Assembly (NCBI GenBank): GCA_948099385.1
Contig: CANUEZ040000179.1
Span: 12,542,001 to 12,606,000, forward strand
Length of the DNA stretch: 64,000 nt
Origin: Fasciola hepatica
Taxonomy: Eukaryota > Platyhelminthes > Trematoda > Plagiorchiida > Fasciolidae
Direction: 5' to 3'
The position numbers and the translations under genes were made by a program. Below are positions 11,346 to 23,829 of this stretch, one piece after another (position 1 is the stretch's first letter; every line of letters begins with the position of its first letter). The notes beneath the pieces were generated by a model, which was given only the letters and a program-made list of their open reading frames with translations, was not told the DNA's origin and made no database searches.

Positions 11346-12985
11346 ATTGGAGGTCGCCCCTTTCCTTGACAGCCCATCATGAATTACTCGGGTCCATGCC
11401 CTGTCCAGCTCATGCTTGAGCTAGGCCACTGTAGTTGCCTCGACCACTTCCTCCGTCAGTTTATTCCAGCCGTTAAACACACGTTGCGTGAAGAACTGGG
11501 CCCGAAGTCTTGTCCGTGATCTGTCCTTCTTCGGTCTGAAGGGATGACCTCACAGGTTGTGGTTTTCTCTCGGCGGTAGAAGGCCATACTTGCGAGTCCT
11601 CAAGTCGATCCTGCCTGTGAGGATTTTGTACACCACTGTGGACCCCCTCCTTTCCTTCTCCTTTCCATGGAGAATAATTCGATATACCCCAATCGTTCCT
11701 CGTAAGTTTCTTCTCTTTACTTGGGAAAGAATATGGTAAGTCGCCCCTGGATTTTATTCAGAACTTTCCTCTCCGGAACCAGGTATGGACTCCAGGCCTG
11801 GACACAGCCCTCCAAAAAAGATCGAACGAGAGTTTTATGCAGCAGGACAAACACTGATGTTCTTCTAAAGCTGATTGAGAGACGGAGCTGGCATGGTGCC
11901 CTAGAAGCTGTTTTTGCCGCCTTCTACACTGAGTTATGGGCTGAACATCAAACTTAACCATGACCCTCAAGTCCTGTACCACACCTTTTAGCCTTAGGGT
12001 TGCCATCACGCCCCCTGCCTCCAGTACTGTCGGTCCGAGGGGTGATCCCTCATCTACCAGATGCACACGCTTGTGCATGTTCAGTGGCACTCCCCAATTT
12101 GCAGCCCATTCTTGGACTCCTCCCAGGCCCCCCTGAACTGATTCGTGGTTGACCACACCCACAATTTTCACTCCATCGACAGGTTCGAAACTTGAGTCTT
12201 ATAGACCATGTTCTAAGTCATGTACATACAAGAGGAAAGGCAGGGGTCAAAGGACCGACCCTTAGGGTACCACACTGGGCATGCTTTCTGCAGGCGACGA
12301 GCTTTCCCAGTTCTTACCTGGAAGGTCCTGCCAAACAGACATCCCCCAATCCATGTCATTACCCGGTCCGACATTCCGAGCCCCTGTAGTTTCTCCATAA
12401 GTAGACGATGGTTCACTGAGTCAGAGGCCTCCTGGAAGTGCAGGTGAAATATACCAACTCGCTCCCGTGATCTATTCTCCTAGTTACTTCCTTCAAGAAG
12501 CACAGGAGGTTGAACAGATAAGGGATTTTCTGCGCGAATCAATGCTGAGATCCCTGGATAAGGCTGCTTTGCTTCAGAAGCAACAATATCCGGTCCAGAA
12601 TGACTCTCTCTAAGACCTTCAGCACAAAGGAGGTTAGGTGCGGAGGACGGTAGTTGTCACCACTACTTCCGGCATCCTCTCTGTGTATGGGGGTGGTTGT
12701 CGAAGTTAGCCATTTCTCGGGCAGGACCCCGGTTTCAAGTGGGGTATTAAATAGTTTCGCCAGTGGTCCTACCACGGCTTGTGCCAGCGGTTTCAGGATC
12801 GACGGGTGGATACCACTCATGCCTAATGCCTTGTTAAGTACTAAATGCTTGATGCTGCTTCTGACCTTGTCTTCCTCTATCGGGTGGTCTTCCATCGCAG
12901 CCCTTGCCAGAGAACAAACCCCTGGACCTGTTAACCCTTGGTCAACCCTGTAAACCTCTTGGAAGAATCTGTGCAGGGGATCCAA
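11346..12985 (-). pseudogene. LINE-3: non-LTR retrotransposon RT, 5'-truncated
   Basis: Minus-strand RT. The fingers ORF (12539-12985) carries NKALGMSGIHPSILKPLA and LPEKWLTSTTTPIHREDAG, followed by NYRPPHLTS, the usual LINE order. The palm (about 12213-12416) has VNHRLLMEKL then MSDRVMTWIGGCLFGRTFQV, and a GVPQGS-like site near 12275 is off-frame. The active-site region (about 12160-12190) reads VDGVKIVG where ADD is expected, so the aspartate pair is lost. The thumb runs to about 11758. The C-terminus (FFTQRVFNGWNKL, about 11450-11500) is off-frame. Dead copy, distinct in sequence from LINE-4. Confidence 0.82.
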
Positions 12986-13043
12986 TTTTTACTTGGTCCG
13001 AGGTCGCGGCGAGTCCGATTAAGTCCGTGAATCCCCCTGCCTT

Positions 13044-13063
13044 AATTCAATTCAATTCAATTC
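13044..13063. repeat. (AATTC)4 microsatellite
   Basis: Four tandem AATTC units between LINE-3 and LINE-4. The flanking 12986-13282 holds no gene I can name. Confidence 0.9.
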
Positions 13064-13282
13064 GTTTTCAGGACTTGAATGCGGGGTGCCTGAATGTCCA
13101 GATTCCTGCACTGGTGAGCCCCTTGGATCCTCCGGTGATTTGACAATCCGAGGAGACTACCCTTCTGCAATACTTGGTTATAATCAAAGGGCTCCAGGCT
13201 AGACCCTCAATCCTCTTTCTCGTCAGCTACTTTTCGGACCACAACCGTTGGTCACGCACCATAAAGTCGATATCCCCGGCAA

Positions 13283-15760
13283 TCACGTTAGCATAATACA
13301 GGGTATTAGGTACCAGAAGAGGGTTACAGGAGGGTCGAAGTGAGAGGAACCAGTCAGTTGTCTACAAAAACTTTGGTAGACTCGTGAACATATTTCTCCA
13401 AATACAGCCATCCACACCTTACCTAAACCGCCTTTCAACTCAGTCACTGTGCTCGCGCTTGTCGCATGCTCTAGCAGGCCATTCCAGCCATCATCTACCC
13501 TAGCTGCAAAAGGCTGACTTTCGGTTCGGGTCAGGGTTTTCTCTTTCTCGGTTGTCAGTACACGCCCCCTTAGGCAGCCTTTCCCCTGCATTCCATATAA
13601 GGCCCCTCAATAACCTCTTGCTTCCGTGAATCCCTTTAGTGATTTGAGGGCCACTATGAGGTCACCTCTCCGTCTCAGTTCTAGACAAAATAACCCTCGT
13701 TGCTCCAACCCCGGTTCGTAACGCAAATATCCGTATTCTGGAAACCATCGAGTGGATCGCCGTTGTATCTGCACGAGAGCCCTGATGTCCCTTGCCAAGC
13801 ATAGTCTCCAAGCTTGGACACAGTTTTCTAAGCGGGATCTAAAAAAAGCCATGTACAATGGCAACAAGACCCTCGGTTTCATAGAGCTGATTGCCCTCCT
13901 TAGCTGGTACAGGGCTCTACATGCCTTCTGCATTACTTCCTGGCACTGGCTAATTGCACTAAGGACAGTGCTTACCATCAACCACAGATCCCAGGCTTCT
14001 ATGGTCTGAGCTAGCGCCCCCCGATTGTCTGATGTACCGATATATCGGGTGGGCCATAGTCTGTCCTCCTTGATGAGGTACTGGCATTTGCTCAGGTTGA
14101 GGGGAAGATCCCATTCCACTGATCACTGGAAAACCTCGTTTAGCTGAAGCTGAACCGCCGCACCATCTGGTGCTCTAGCCGCCCCGAAGTCGTCCGCGAA
14201 CGAGGGGCGCGGGTCTTCCAACCTTTCTGCCAGATCTTTAATGTACATTTGGAACGACAGTGGTTCCAGCACTAACCCTTTTGGAAAGCCACTATGCAGT
14301 TTTCCACTGTCCGACGTGCGGCCCTCTGCGCTCACTCGGAAAACTTTCTGCTTTGGGCCTTGTACAGTTCACTTCTATATGTTCGCCGTAAGTTGAAAGT
14401 ATCCCACCTTTGCTTCAATCAGTCTGCAGTGAACTGAATCAAATGCCTTTTGGAAATTCAGATAGCAGACTTCCACCTGTCCTCCTTGATCCACTCGACA
14501 GGTTACCTCATCCAAGAAACCTACTAGGTTGGATAGATAAGGGAGCCTGTGCCAAAACCCATACTGGTTGGCAGTCACTCTCCCGTTCCTCCCCAAAAGC
14601 CTCACCATTCCATCTCATGTTCCTGCCTCGGGAGTTTGGAGCGCCATTGGCGTGAAGTCAGTTGGCCGGTAACTGGCACATGTGTCCCTGTCTCCACCTT
14701 TATAAGCCTGTGTGACGATCGATACAAGTAGGTCTTAAGGTAGCACACCCTTGTTCAGTGACGAGTTGCACGGCTTGGCTACTGGTCCAGCCAGGATGGG
14801 CGCTAGTGGCCCCATTACTGCTGGGTGGATGTCATCCAGCCAGGCAGCTTTGGATGCGCTTAGCTGCTTCAGAAGGTATATCACCACTCCTGCATCGATT
14901 TCTCCGCCCCTCATTTCCCAAAACTTTACTGTCCCTGGCCGAAGGTAGCCCCTAACACCCTAATCCCGTCTATTCACCCGCTGAAATAATTCCAACGGGA
15001 TCTCTGCTTCTTCCTGCCTACCTATTATCAGCACCCTCTGTGAGTTCCTGACCCCGCCTCAGTGATGCTTTAATTGCACGTAGTTGTAGTATGTTCTCAG
15101 ATTGCTTCTGGCTTTCCAGGCAACACGTTCGTCGTAGTTGTTCCAGTGCTGTTTCTGCACCTGGGATAATTTAGTTCTCACTGCTTTGAGTTGTGACAAG
15201 GCCTGATGGCCGCCGATGCTTCTGTAATTTTTGAATGCTCTTTGCTTCCGTTTTAGGGACTTTCCCACTCGGCTCGCCCGACGCGGTGGCAATCCGCTTC
15301 GTTTGACCCTTCTAAGTGGTGCGAAGGCTTTTGTTATTTCCAGCAGTCTGCTCCTGATCCAAATCCATTGGTGTTCTACGTTGTGGTTATCGCTGACCAC
15401 TTCCTAATCTATCCGAAAGCCCAGTTCCACCAGGCGATCCTTATCTATCTTTGAGAAGTTTCTTCTGAGTTTATCAAGAGCTCTTGTTCTCTGAATGTGT
15501 AGCCTAAACTGGAGTACTCTGTGATCACCCACACATATGGGTTCCCCGAATTCTAGGTGTTCTAGGTCGCTTGGGGCTCCGGTCATTACTAGGTCAAGGG
15601 TTGACGGCGACTGACTAAGCCGCCGTCCCGTCACTCGAACAGCGCTTCGGCAAAAAACCTTTCTTTGGGGCCTTCTCTCACCAAATGTGCCTTCTGGAGA
15701 GGTTTTTGAGGCCAATCTACTTTGGATGAGTTAAAATCACTCGTGACTTCTCTTCCTATT
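13283..15760 (-). pseudogene. LINE-4: APE endonuclease C-terminus plus RT
   Basis: The longest LINE copy here, minus strand, 5'-truncated near 15760. It starts in the apurinic-type endonuclease (DFNSSKVDWPQ, about 15710-15745; STLDLVMT, about 15575-15600; VGDHRVLQFRL, about 15510-15540, where SDH is usual). A linker follows (15059-15400), then fingers (about 14640-14950) and a palm with FQKAFDSV (about 14430-14455). After GFPKGLVLEPLSF, the catalytic FADD is at about 14190-14205. The thumb (13607-14119) has RSRLENCVQAW, then IQRRSTRW and RRRGDLI. The last ORF (13283-13591) has FAARVDDGWNGL. The order endonuclease-RT marks it as a CR1/jockey-like LINE; several frame breaks make it inactive. 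Confidence 0.85.
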
Positions 15761-17151
15761 TGGAAACCGTAGTGAGGGAATCAAACGGATTGCTGTCCTC
15801 AGCACCTTCTGCTTGCAAAAGCCGAGGCTTTCGGTCCGCCAGTAGTCATTACAACCTAGGTCGAGAAAAAAAAAGGAATTACGCAAAATTATCACATAAA
15901 ACTTTCTGAACGAATTGAAAATCCGTTTTTGGTTATAAATCAGGTTCGAAAATAAGTGGAAGACGGACAGTGTTAAAACACACAAACACAAACACCAGTC
16001 GTATACTGACTCTTATCAGAGTATTTCACAGTTTTTTGTGTACAAAAAGTGACAAACAATACTCTATAAAATGTGAATCGATGACTTTGCTCAAATGACG
16101 GAATAGTTTCGCAATGTGATTCAGCAAATCAGTCTCACTCAAACTACCTAAATGAAATCTTGATGGATTTTTCCTTCTTTCTTCTGTGCGCGTTGTATAA
16201 ATCCGGAATTGAGTGTATTTTGCAATTGTTCGAGAAAAATGAGTCGAGTTGAACAGTTGTAAGGCATGAAAAGGAATAAAACTCCGAATAACATGGCGCA
16301 AGGCGGTCTGCAAACCATTTTGTCCTTTGTATGTAGTTTCGAGTGGGAGTCGTCAGCATATACTTCGCCTTTTCCCTCTACCAGTAAAAAACTCCCTGTT
16401 GTCTAGAACACACTCTTCGTTTCCGCCTTTTCCTATTATGTGTCACAATTGTAGGATCTGTCCAATATGCAAAGCTCAGTTTGATGGTGGTGCTGTTCTA
16501 TTTTAGCATTGTTGCCACCTTAAAACCTAACAACAATGTAGCCATCTTGGGTTCATTTATGAGTGTCGACTTCGGCTCAGTAATTGTTTCCTTGGCAAAA
16601 AGTAATTTGTTTCGCCGCCGGCCATGTCGTCTCACCCAGGCATCCTAAGCTGACACCAGGTCGGTCAGTTCCACACTACGTTCGTGGCCCACTGGTATTA
16701 AACTTTCAGCTGAGCTTCCCGAAAAGGTCCTTTTTTGAGTCACATCAAAAAACTTCGAGTCCTTCACACATTTCTTGATACGTGGTTTGACGGTGATCGC
16801 TTGGGTAGAGCAACTTCATGTTTTCCATCGTGAAGTTTTGTCTTTAACTTCACTATTGAAGGAACCGACTGATCTTCTTTTGAGTGAAATTCACTTTCCA
16901 GAAAAGGACCACTGGATTCAATATCAAAAGGTTGGTCGTGTTCTACGTAGGCACTTCTCTCAGCAACCGCTTAGAAACTTACTGGTACCGATTGTTGAAC
17001 TTCGTTCGTCAGTGGTCCGAGAAGTGTCCAGTCAAGTGTCGTTCGCTCAGCAAATGGTTTTTTTCGATTGCCTACGCTGTGTTCAAGTAGCTCATGAGCC
17101 TCTGGTACTTTGAGCCCAAATAATGCATGAACTTAGAGGCCAGACGTTTCT
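15761..17151. other. No recognised feature
   Basis: Several frames of 60-112 residues (for example 16775-17113 plus, 16026-16313 minus) show no family I recognise. No terminal repeats were seen. It may be LINE-4 flank or an old element. Confidence 0.4.
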
Positions 17152-18389
17152 TCAAACTGCGTCTTTGAGTTGAGACCATCTCTTGGCGATTGATCTAATA
17201 GAGTCGACTAGCCTCATTGGTAAGTTTTGCACTTCAAAGGCTTCCAAAGTGTCTGTGGTCCCTCCATCGGTTAAATATGTTACCAGCGGGGTCAGCCTCA
17301 CAGAATTTTTGCCACGCTCCCCTGCAATGACGCTGATTGTGAGAGAGGTAGGCTCACCTACTGCTTCACAGCCTTTTATAAGATCGCACATGATCAGCAA
17401 AGTATCCAATCGCGAATCCCAAATCTCACGACCCTCCTCAATTGTGCTGGCGTCACGACTCCAGGAGGTACGATGCTTAATCTCACAGGCGTGAAATCAT
17501 CATGTCCCATGTAACAGACCGTCCTGGGCTCATCCGGCTGAGTAGGTCCATTGCTTCAAAGAACACGTGGTAATAGATGAGGAATATTCACACATCCGTC
17601 CTGGTCACATTTCCCTCTAGAGCTGCATCCAGAGGCTTGGTGAGAGTTGTTCAGGCACACAAAGCTCGAGAAGACCCTCCTAACTGCGGACCACGGATAT
17701 GGTGCCCTCGTTTCATGAGAGGTCGGACAATCTGTTACCTGATTCAGGGAGCTGCATAGGTTGCACCCAACCAACCTCTTGTGCAGTCGACTTATCGTGA
17801 ACATATTACCCAAAGACTGGGTTTGGTTACAGTCTTTCCCTATAATTTGGGACGGTGTTGATGCTGTTCGAACCGGCCAGCAGCTCACGCGTATGACTTG
17901 TTCGAATCAGCTGTTGGCAACGCGGGGTTGGCTACCTATGAACTCCGTCAACACACCGCAAGTAGATTCTCGCCCACACGCATTTATTTTCCCAGCTTCC
18001 CCTGCCCATAGGTCCCGTAAATCTATAGGCAGATGTAGGGCAGTGCGTTTCCGGGTGTGCAACGCATTCAAAACAGACTGGTATTCTAAATGTCCCAATG
18101 TCATACTGAAATTCTGCAGTTTTATCACTAAACTTGATGGTGATCCAGCTTTTGCCCTAATTCATTTCGCAGCCGAGAAACACCATCAATCAAGCTTCTG
18201 GGCACCTTGGAAGGTTGTCAAAACAGATCTTCCAGGATTCTGCACCCCTCGATGCACCCCATTGGTGGATCTTGCATCATACAGCTTTCGATAGCCGTTT
18301 TGGCCCTCACACGATAGTTCCAAATTGTTTGACCTGTCACTACTCGATTCCTCTGGTCCGTCACTACATCTCGCACCTGCATTGATCAA
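17152..18389 (-). pseudogene. BEL-5: BEL/Pao gag and protease fragment
   Basis: Minus-strand Gag C-terminal half and protease of a BEL/Pao element. Gag: LGHLEYQSVLNAL, then ALHLPIDLRDLW (about 17990-18110), matching the late Gag block ending in LP..L...W. Zinc-knuckle-like cluster: VCLNNSHQASGC then KCDQDGC (about 17590-17650). Protease: the catalytic D(S/T)G is not legible, but the downstream block TSLTISVIAGERGKNSVRLT and LEAFEVQNLPMR (about 17215-17350) is typical of BEL proteases. Nothing pol-like follows below 17152. It is opposite in strand to BEL-2, so it is a separate element. Confidence 0.7.
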
Positions 18390-18954
18390 ATAATTAGACC
18401 CACTGTTACCTGTTTTCCTTGACCCTGCCTTTCATCTTCACTCTTCCATGAACTTCTCCTCACAGTCTTCATCACTTCTGTGCTTCCGCATTCTATTTTT
18501 TTCTCCGTTGGGCTAAAGTTAATCCACCACGGTATTCAAAAATTAATTCTACAACCATTTGATCTAACCTCGCTTAACCCTCCCAAAGACTGAATATTTC
18601 TTTCTAGGACCCCATTGTTATCGCTCCTGCTTCTCTTATACCTACACATATTTATGTATAAAAAATCTACATATCTATATAAACTTACGCATATATATCT
18701 ATGTGCACGCGCTCTGCATCTTGCAGTTCCTCACCGGCCATTTCTCTTGCTATCATCCCAAAGATCGTCATCAAAGGCATCCATCAACCCTACATCTGTG
18801 CCTCACATCTACCGTATCCAATCCTTCTAAGTCGTTTTTTCATCTGATCAACCCCCTACGTCTTGCATTGCTCGCTGCCTGTTTTACGATGAGTTTTGTG
18901 TCCTGTCCGCCGACAATCCACTGCAAAGTACCAATGCTTCATTGATATCTAATC

Positions 18955-19220
18955 CACTGCAGTGCACCTCACCTTTTTCTCCATCGTTCCTCGCTAATGC
19001 AGTTCCTTATACCGATTTCCAGCCTTTCTCATGTTTACCAGTCGGCCTCCATATGTAATTACCCGGACCAGCCATTCGGTCCATCTGACCTTGACTCTCA
19101 AACTCACCGGGCGTCCATTCAAATCCGCTCTTGAGCTCATTTAAACTCCACACGATCTCTGTGGTGTGCATATATTTATCCTATTTTCATCCTACCTTGT
19201 TCCCCTTTCTGAGCCTTTTA
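18955..19220 (+). repeat. Dispersed repeat R, copy 1
   Basis: Same orientation and clear similarity to about 29462-29722 (shared blocks: GATTTCCAGCC, ACTCACCG, GCGTCCATT, TTCCCCTTTCT). No open frame is shared, so a non-coding retroposon or UTR segment is likely. The 18390-18954 stretch before it has no recognised feature apart from an AT-rich tract near 18640-18700. Confidence 0.65.
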
Positions 19221-19239
19221 TCCAAGAGGCTGGGCAGAC

Positions 19240-19370
19240 GGAGACGAAGCAGTCCCCTTGACCTGATCGAAAAAGTTAAAACATCATAAACAGATCACAG
19301 CTTACGCGTTTTAAATTAAGGATATAGAGATTGAGGAGTAAGAGGTGGATGGGATAAGATAGGTGGGACG
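19240..19370 (-). pseudogene. LINE-5: short RT C-terminal scrap
   Basis: Reverse-complemented, it carries a near-copy of the LINE-2 block at 10740-10790 (TCTTATCCCATCCACCTCTT, and so on), encoding LSYPIHLLLLNLYIL then FMMF.LF. It is therefore a related LINE on the other strand. It directly precedes the BEL-2 RT, so it may mark the 5' break of BEL-2. Confidence 0.6.
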
Positions 19371-19404
19371 GTCCCTTATGTGCTCTGGTGGAAGCCTCCT
19401 GAAG

Positions 19405-21345
19405 CCTTTCTAGGGTCTATGTTGTCCCTGATAGCGCCACCAAGTCCCAGGGAGGATCACTGAAATACTGCTTGTTGCACGGTCCAGACTGAACAACCCC
19501 GCTGATTGCGGTCCTGTGCAGGTTCTGGCTAGGTACAGTGGGGATGTCGGCCGAGATACGGAAAATGTTTCTGCGGGTGGAAGTAAGACGGGGAACAGAT
19601 TTAGCATTACAGTTCTTGTGATGGGACGGCAGCGACATGGACAGATCTGTGGTAGAATACAAGATGGTTACCCGTCCATTTTGGGTAGTGTCATCACTTC
19701 TGTTCCACTCATGCCGCAGGAGAGGCCGCCGCCAGGTACAGGGCACCGGTTGGCCTGGAGGTGATAGAGAGCGGAAGCCACAACTTCTACGTTGAAGACT
19801 GCCTTGGATAGTTTACCGACGCCGAGGTTGCCATAGCCCAGGTGGAAGGATTGAAGGAATCGCTCAAGAAAGTTGGATTCCATCTCAAAAAGTGAGTTAA
19901 AGACACTCCAGGTTTTCACGATGTATTTTCAGACAGCGATAAAGCAAAATGTATTTCGGGGTTTGAATGGCTCACCACTTCCATTGAAGCCCACCCTGAG
20001 AATACAGTGGGAAGCGGAAAAGGATGAATTCATCTTCAAACTGAGCCTTCCCGACCAGCCAGTTATGGGCCGAGGAATCCCGTCTGCTACCTTCAGTCTG
20101 TTCGATACTCTCGGTCCCTTCTCCCCGTGGTTGCTGCCCGGAAAAGTTTCACTGCGACTGCCGAAGAACTTCGACTGGGATCAGCCACCCAAAGCAGAGG
20201 ACAGGCTAGACTGGGAGGCATTCATAGTCACTGAAGAAACTAGGGAGAATACGGATCCTTCTTCATTTGTCTTCTATTAGTACGAACCATACCGGAGAGT
20301 TACACGTACTCTCTGATGCTCCTGAGGTTGGTTACGGGACCGTAAAGTACGGGCATTGGTGTCTGGGTGATAGAGGCTACACACTAGGTTTCTGTTTGCC
20401 AAGGTCCTTGTCGCAGTTCCAAAGTCGGTCTTTATCCCGCGATCTGAACTTGGTGCTGCTGCTTTAGCTGTTCAGGGGTACGACCGGCAAAAAGGTGCTT
20501 CGACTCCAAAAGCCGGTCAGCCATTTTTGAGACAGACTTGGCGATTGTGCGGCACGGCATCAATAAAGTCAGGAGCTCCTTCAGCACTTTCATAGCCAAC
20601 ATTCTCACGGTCATACAGGATGAAACCAGCATAGGTCGGAGACAGCATATTTAGCCCACCGACAACCCAGCGGACTTAAATTTTGGATGAGCGACCCATT
20701 TTCGGCTGCTAAATACATGGGCAAGAGGGCCAAATTTCCTGCACAAGCCCGAACGGGACTGATTGATTTACCCCGTCAATTGAGAAACGAAAAGCAGAAG
20801 CAGTATGATGACAGTGGCCGTCGCAAAGCCGACATCCGTCTTATCATGGTTGACTAGATCTTCCTCTTGGATAAAGACGCTCCACTTGCTGGTATTTTTG
20901 ACAAATGTTAAAAGGCATATGCTGATAGTGAATGACCTCTATACATTCAGCCTATTGCCTGTGGGCCCAGTAACTCCTGGCGAGAGAAGCTTCGCAGAAT
21001 ATGGTTCACTCGAGATGTTGCAATCCGAGGAGTTCACCCAAGAGTTCCAGAACCCTGAAGGGCCGGATGGACACTGTCCCACAACAGCCATGTGTAAACT
21101 CCTAAGCCAAAATTTATCGATGGATTGCTAAGGGTATTTGGCGAGCCGACGAATTCCCTCCCAAGTTTTGGCGCAAAGCGACCCGTATTACTACCTGCTG
21201 CGCGATCCCTGATAAGTCTACCAATTCATCGCGCACAGGCCGGAGGAGGCCAGCTTTGTCCGGAAGCGGTTGTAGATACTGACCGGGGGGACAGGCACAA
21301 ATTGCATAATCGGACTTTATGTGCAATGTAGCAGAGGTGCGGCTT
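19405..21345 (+). pseudogene. BEL-2: BEL/Pao RT, RNase H and integrase zinc region
   Basis: Plus-strand BEL/Pao pol, 5'-truncated near 19405. RT: SLKYCLLHGPD, then VLCRFWLGTVGMSAEIRKMF (about 19460-19580), matching the SLND.LL.GPDL...RFR...A.DI..MF block. The catalytic box reads FYVEDCLDSL (about 19786-19815), with Glu in place of the second Asp. The ORF 19873-20280 holds the connection domain (TFSLFDTLGPFSPWLLP, about 20090-20140). RNase H start: ELHVLSDAPEVGYG (about 20300-20340). The end of this piece (about 21125-21345) matches the pre-integrase zinc region. Frame breaks throughout. The solo LTR at 21346 interrupts it. Confidence 0.8.
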
Positions 21346-21728
21346 TTATTGTACATGTGTGGAAATCCTCCCTAGCCGCTGTCATATACTTGTATTGTTC
21401 AGACTATGCTCTTTATTTTATTGACTCCGGAACAAGTACAACATGCGTCAGTCACTACACTTCAACATTTGTTTATACTTTGCTCACGTGAAGTGGCATA
21501 ATTTTGACTCTAACTTGGACTGCCTTGACGGTGGTCCCTCACATTGGCATTTGTTGAACTCTGGTCCTCCTTGTTAGACGCTGTGGCCGTACAGTTGAGG
21601 TTTGTACGTATTTATATGCGTACAACTTGTTAATCCAGTACAGTAGAAACTACGAATCAATCTTGTTCTAGTTTTGGGATTCGTTTTCAATTGGCTACGC
21701 GTTGCTCACCGTCGGAATAACCGTTACA
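21346..21728 (+). repeat. LTR B, 383-bp solo LTR inside BEL-2, TSD CGGCT
   Basis: Similar along its whole length to LTR A (5051-5433) and the same 383 bp. The start has decayed (TTTATTG for TGTAATG) and it ends CGTTACA. It is flanked by a perfect 5-bp direct repeat CGGCT at 21341-21345 and 21729-21733. Integrase coding resumes directly after it, so this is a solo LTR left by LTR-LTR recombination of a BEL-1-family insertion. Confidence 0.9.
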
Positions 21729-22701
21729 CGGCTGTCGCAAGAAAGCAGTATACGGCTCCGCCACTGGAATGAAGATTGACCTCGGGATAGTGACCATTTA
21801 GTGACAGTGGACTTGATTACCTTAGACCCACGTTGGTCAGATGTGGGAAAAGGGTGGAAACTATATACGGGTGCATCACGGACTGCATGAAGTCCCAAGC
21901 AGTGCACTGGGAAGTCGCGCGCTGGATGGCCACCGACTCCTTCCTCCGAGCCCCGCGAAGTTTTCCAAAAAGGAAGAGGTGCACCGTCGGACGCACACTC
22001 AGACAACGAGCCGAATTTTGTGGGTTCCCGGCGGGAACGGCGGCGTTGGAACCAAAGCGCAGACTGAGGTGAACTGCGCAATCGAGCAGTGAAATTTGGC
22101 ATCCAACAGCACTTCCACCACCCGCAGACCAGCCACCTTGGCGAAGTGTAGGAGAGCCTGGTCAGATCTGACAGATAAAAGCTGCCTTCTCTGGTTGAAC
22201 ACGACGACGAGACACTGAGCACCATGATGGTGGAAGTCTTGAGAATGTTGAACAACAACTCCTTAGTTCCAGTATCTTTCAGAATGCCCACTCATCTGGC
22301 AACTACCTCAAAAGATTTATTGGTCTTAATGTCACCCATTGGATTTTAAGGGCCGGTGAGTCTCCGAGATAGCTACTAAAGCCAGTGGAAGAGGTAACTT
22401 ACCTGTCCAGCATGTTTTAGAGAAGATTGTTTTGCGAGTACCTGCTGACCTTACAAATGCGACAAAAGAGCTAACCGAAGAAAAACCATTCAAAGTTGGC
22501 CGTCTAGTAATGATCTTCGACGGACGTGCTCGCTTTAGTACATGGCACTTGGGCTTTGTCAAAGCAGCTGGAAGGTTCGGCGGGCCGGCGGGAACGGTGA
22601 AGTTTGAGACCAGCAAGGGAACACTGACCCGTGATGTGCGTACCGTCAATCTGCTTGGGGAGGGAGACGGACCAACCAACGCCACAGATTCAGTAGCCTA
22701 A
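21729..22701 (+). pseudogene. BEL-2: integrase core and C-terminal domain
   Basis: Continuation of BEL-2 after the solo LTR. PFSDSGLDYLRP (about 21795-21830) holds the first catalytic Asp. Then come GCITDCMKSQAVHWEVA (about 21870-21920) and WMATDSFL. The frame then fails before the SDNG site, which reads in another frame as DNEPNF near 22002-22020. The C-terminal ORF (22432-22701) has FKVGRLVMIFDGRARFSTWH, then GTVKFETSKGTLTRDVRTV, typical of the BEL integrase tail. Inactive. Confidence 0.8.
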
Positions 22702-23440
22702 CAGAATGTGACTTCAAGTTCGAAACCAAGAAATTTGCACAAGTAATTTTAGCATGGCATGCTCTTTCAAAGTGCCATTTCTCTCCGTATTACGCAGACG
22801 TAATCACACCAGTTAAGAAACACACTGTATTTGATTAGCATGTTTGTTACTGATATCTACTGGGTTGTAATGATGTCATATGTTCTCAGTCACCTTCGGC
22901 CACTTACAGGATGATTCCATCAACTAAAATTGCCGCTTTCACACATACAAGCCTATTCATACACCACGTACACTCCCGCTTCCGCTTGCCTCTCATAGCC
23001 ATCAGAGCAGGACGTTATCCAGTGAGCTGCTTCCCATTGTTGACGTCATTGAGAGAAACTCTACATGCAACTGTTGTCTTTAGGCATACAAGCTCAATCA
23101 GTTGCGCACACGCATACATGAGTGGTTGTTCGCTCAAGCATGGTACGCGGACTCGGAGCCCCACATATTGGTTCCGCTTACGCTCGCGGACACGCGGAGG
23201 ATGCTACTGACAATGTTGAAGAACAACGGTGGACAGAGGAGAGAACTGCATTGTGCTGCAGTGGAAGTACTACCGGTTAGATTACCTAGGGAGTGTATCT
23301 GTACATACTTGCGAGCAGAACACAGAAGCCAGCAGTAGCGGTCACTTGCACTGGCAGCAGGACTTAGGCAGGTAGGAAGAATGGGGACCTGAACTCCAAA
23401 CCTTTGACTTTGCTAAGATGGGACAAATTTTGGTGGATGG
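22702..23440 (+). other. BEL-2 3' non-coding region with polypurine-like tract
   Basis: About 740 bases without a supported gene; two plus frames (22911-23210, 23102-23338) have no recognised family. It ends in CAAATTTTGGTGGATGG just before the LTR, similar to the BEL-1 tract. Confidence 0.6.
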
Positions 23441-23806
23441 TGTAATGGCCAGCTGTAGAGAATCATTCAAAAACACCATTATAACCGGATTTGTTCACAA
23501 CACCCAGCTGCGTACACTGTTTGTGTGTTTCGTACCACCTACTTTCCTGTGAACTAGCCCTCATGTGTTTGCATCCAACGCGCGACTTTGCCTCATCTTG
23601 TTTGGAACTGTGTAAACCACATGCTCGTCCGTCTTACGCTGCAAACTTGATTCTAGTTATGAGCCCCTGTGATAGCATATTCAAGGATTGTACAGCTTAC
23701 GATGTTGTTCACTTGGTGAATCATTATCGTAGAAACAGCAAATTGATTTTGTTCCAGTTTTAGGGTTTGTGCGAATAGGCTAGACGTCGCTCAAATACAC
23801 CTCACA
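23441..23806 (+). repeat. BEL-2 3' LTR, about 366 bp
   Basis: Starts TGTAATGG right after the polypurine-like tract and ends near CTCACA (23801-23806). Near its end it carries the U5-like string common to the BEL LTRs in this window (CAAATTGATTTTGTTCCAG, then TTTTAGGGTTTGTG and AGGCTAGACG). Only weakly similar to LTR A outside that stretch. The right boundary is approximate; gypsy A gag sequence follows within about 30 bases. Confidence 0.65.
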
Positions 23807-23829
23807 GTGACTGCTATCAGGTCTTTGCC

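Noticed and set aside
10831..11346. A 171-residue plus-strand frame taken as a single novel gene
   Set aside because: Its middle contains the LINE C-terminal motif (RVI...FKKMLD), so it is LINE-2 remains plus flank, not an independent gene.
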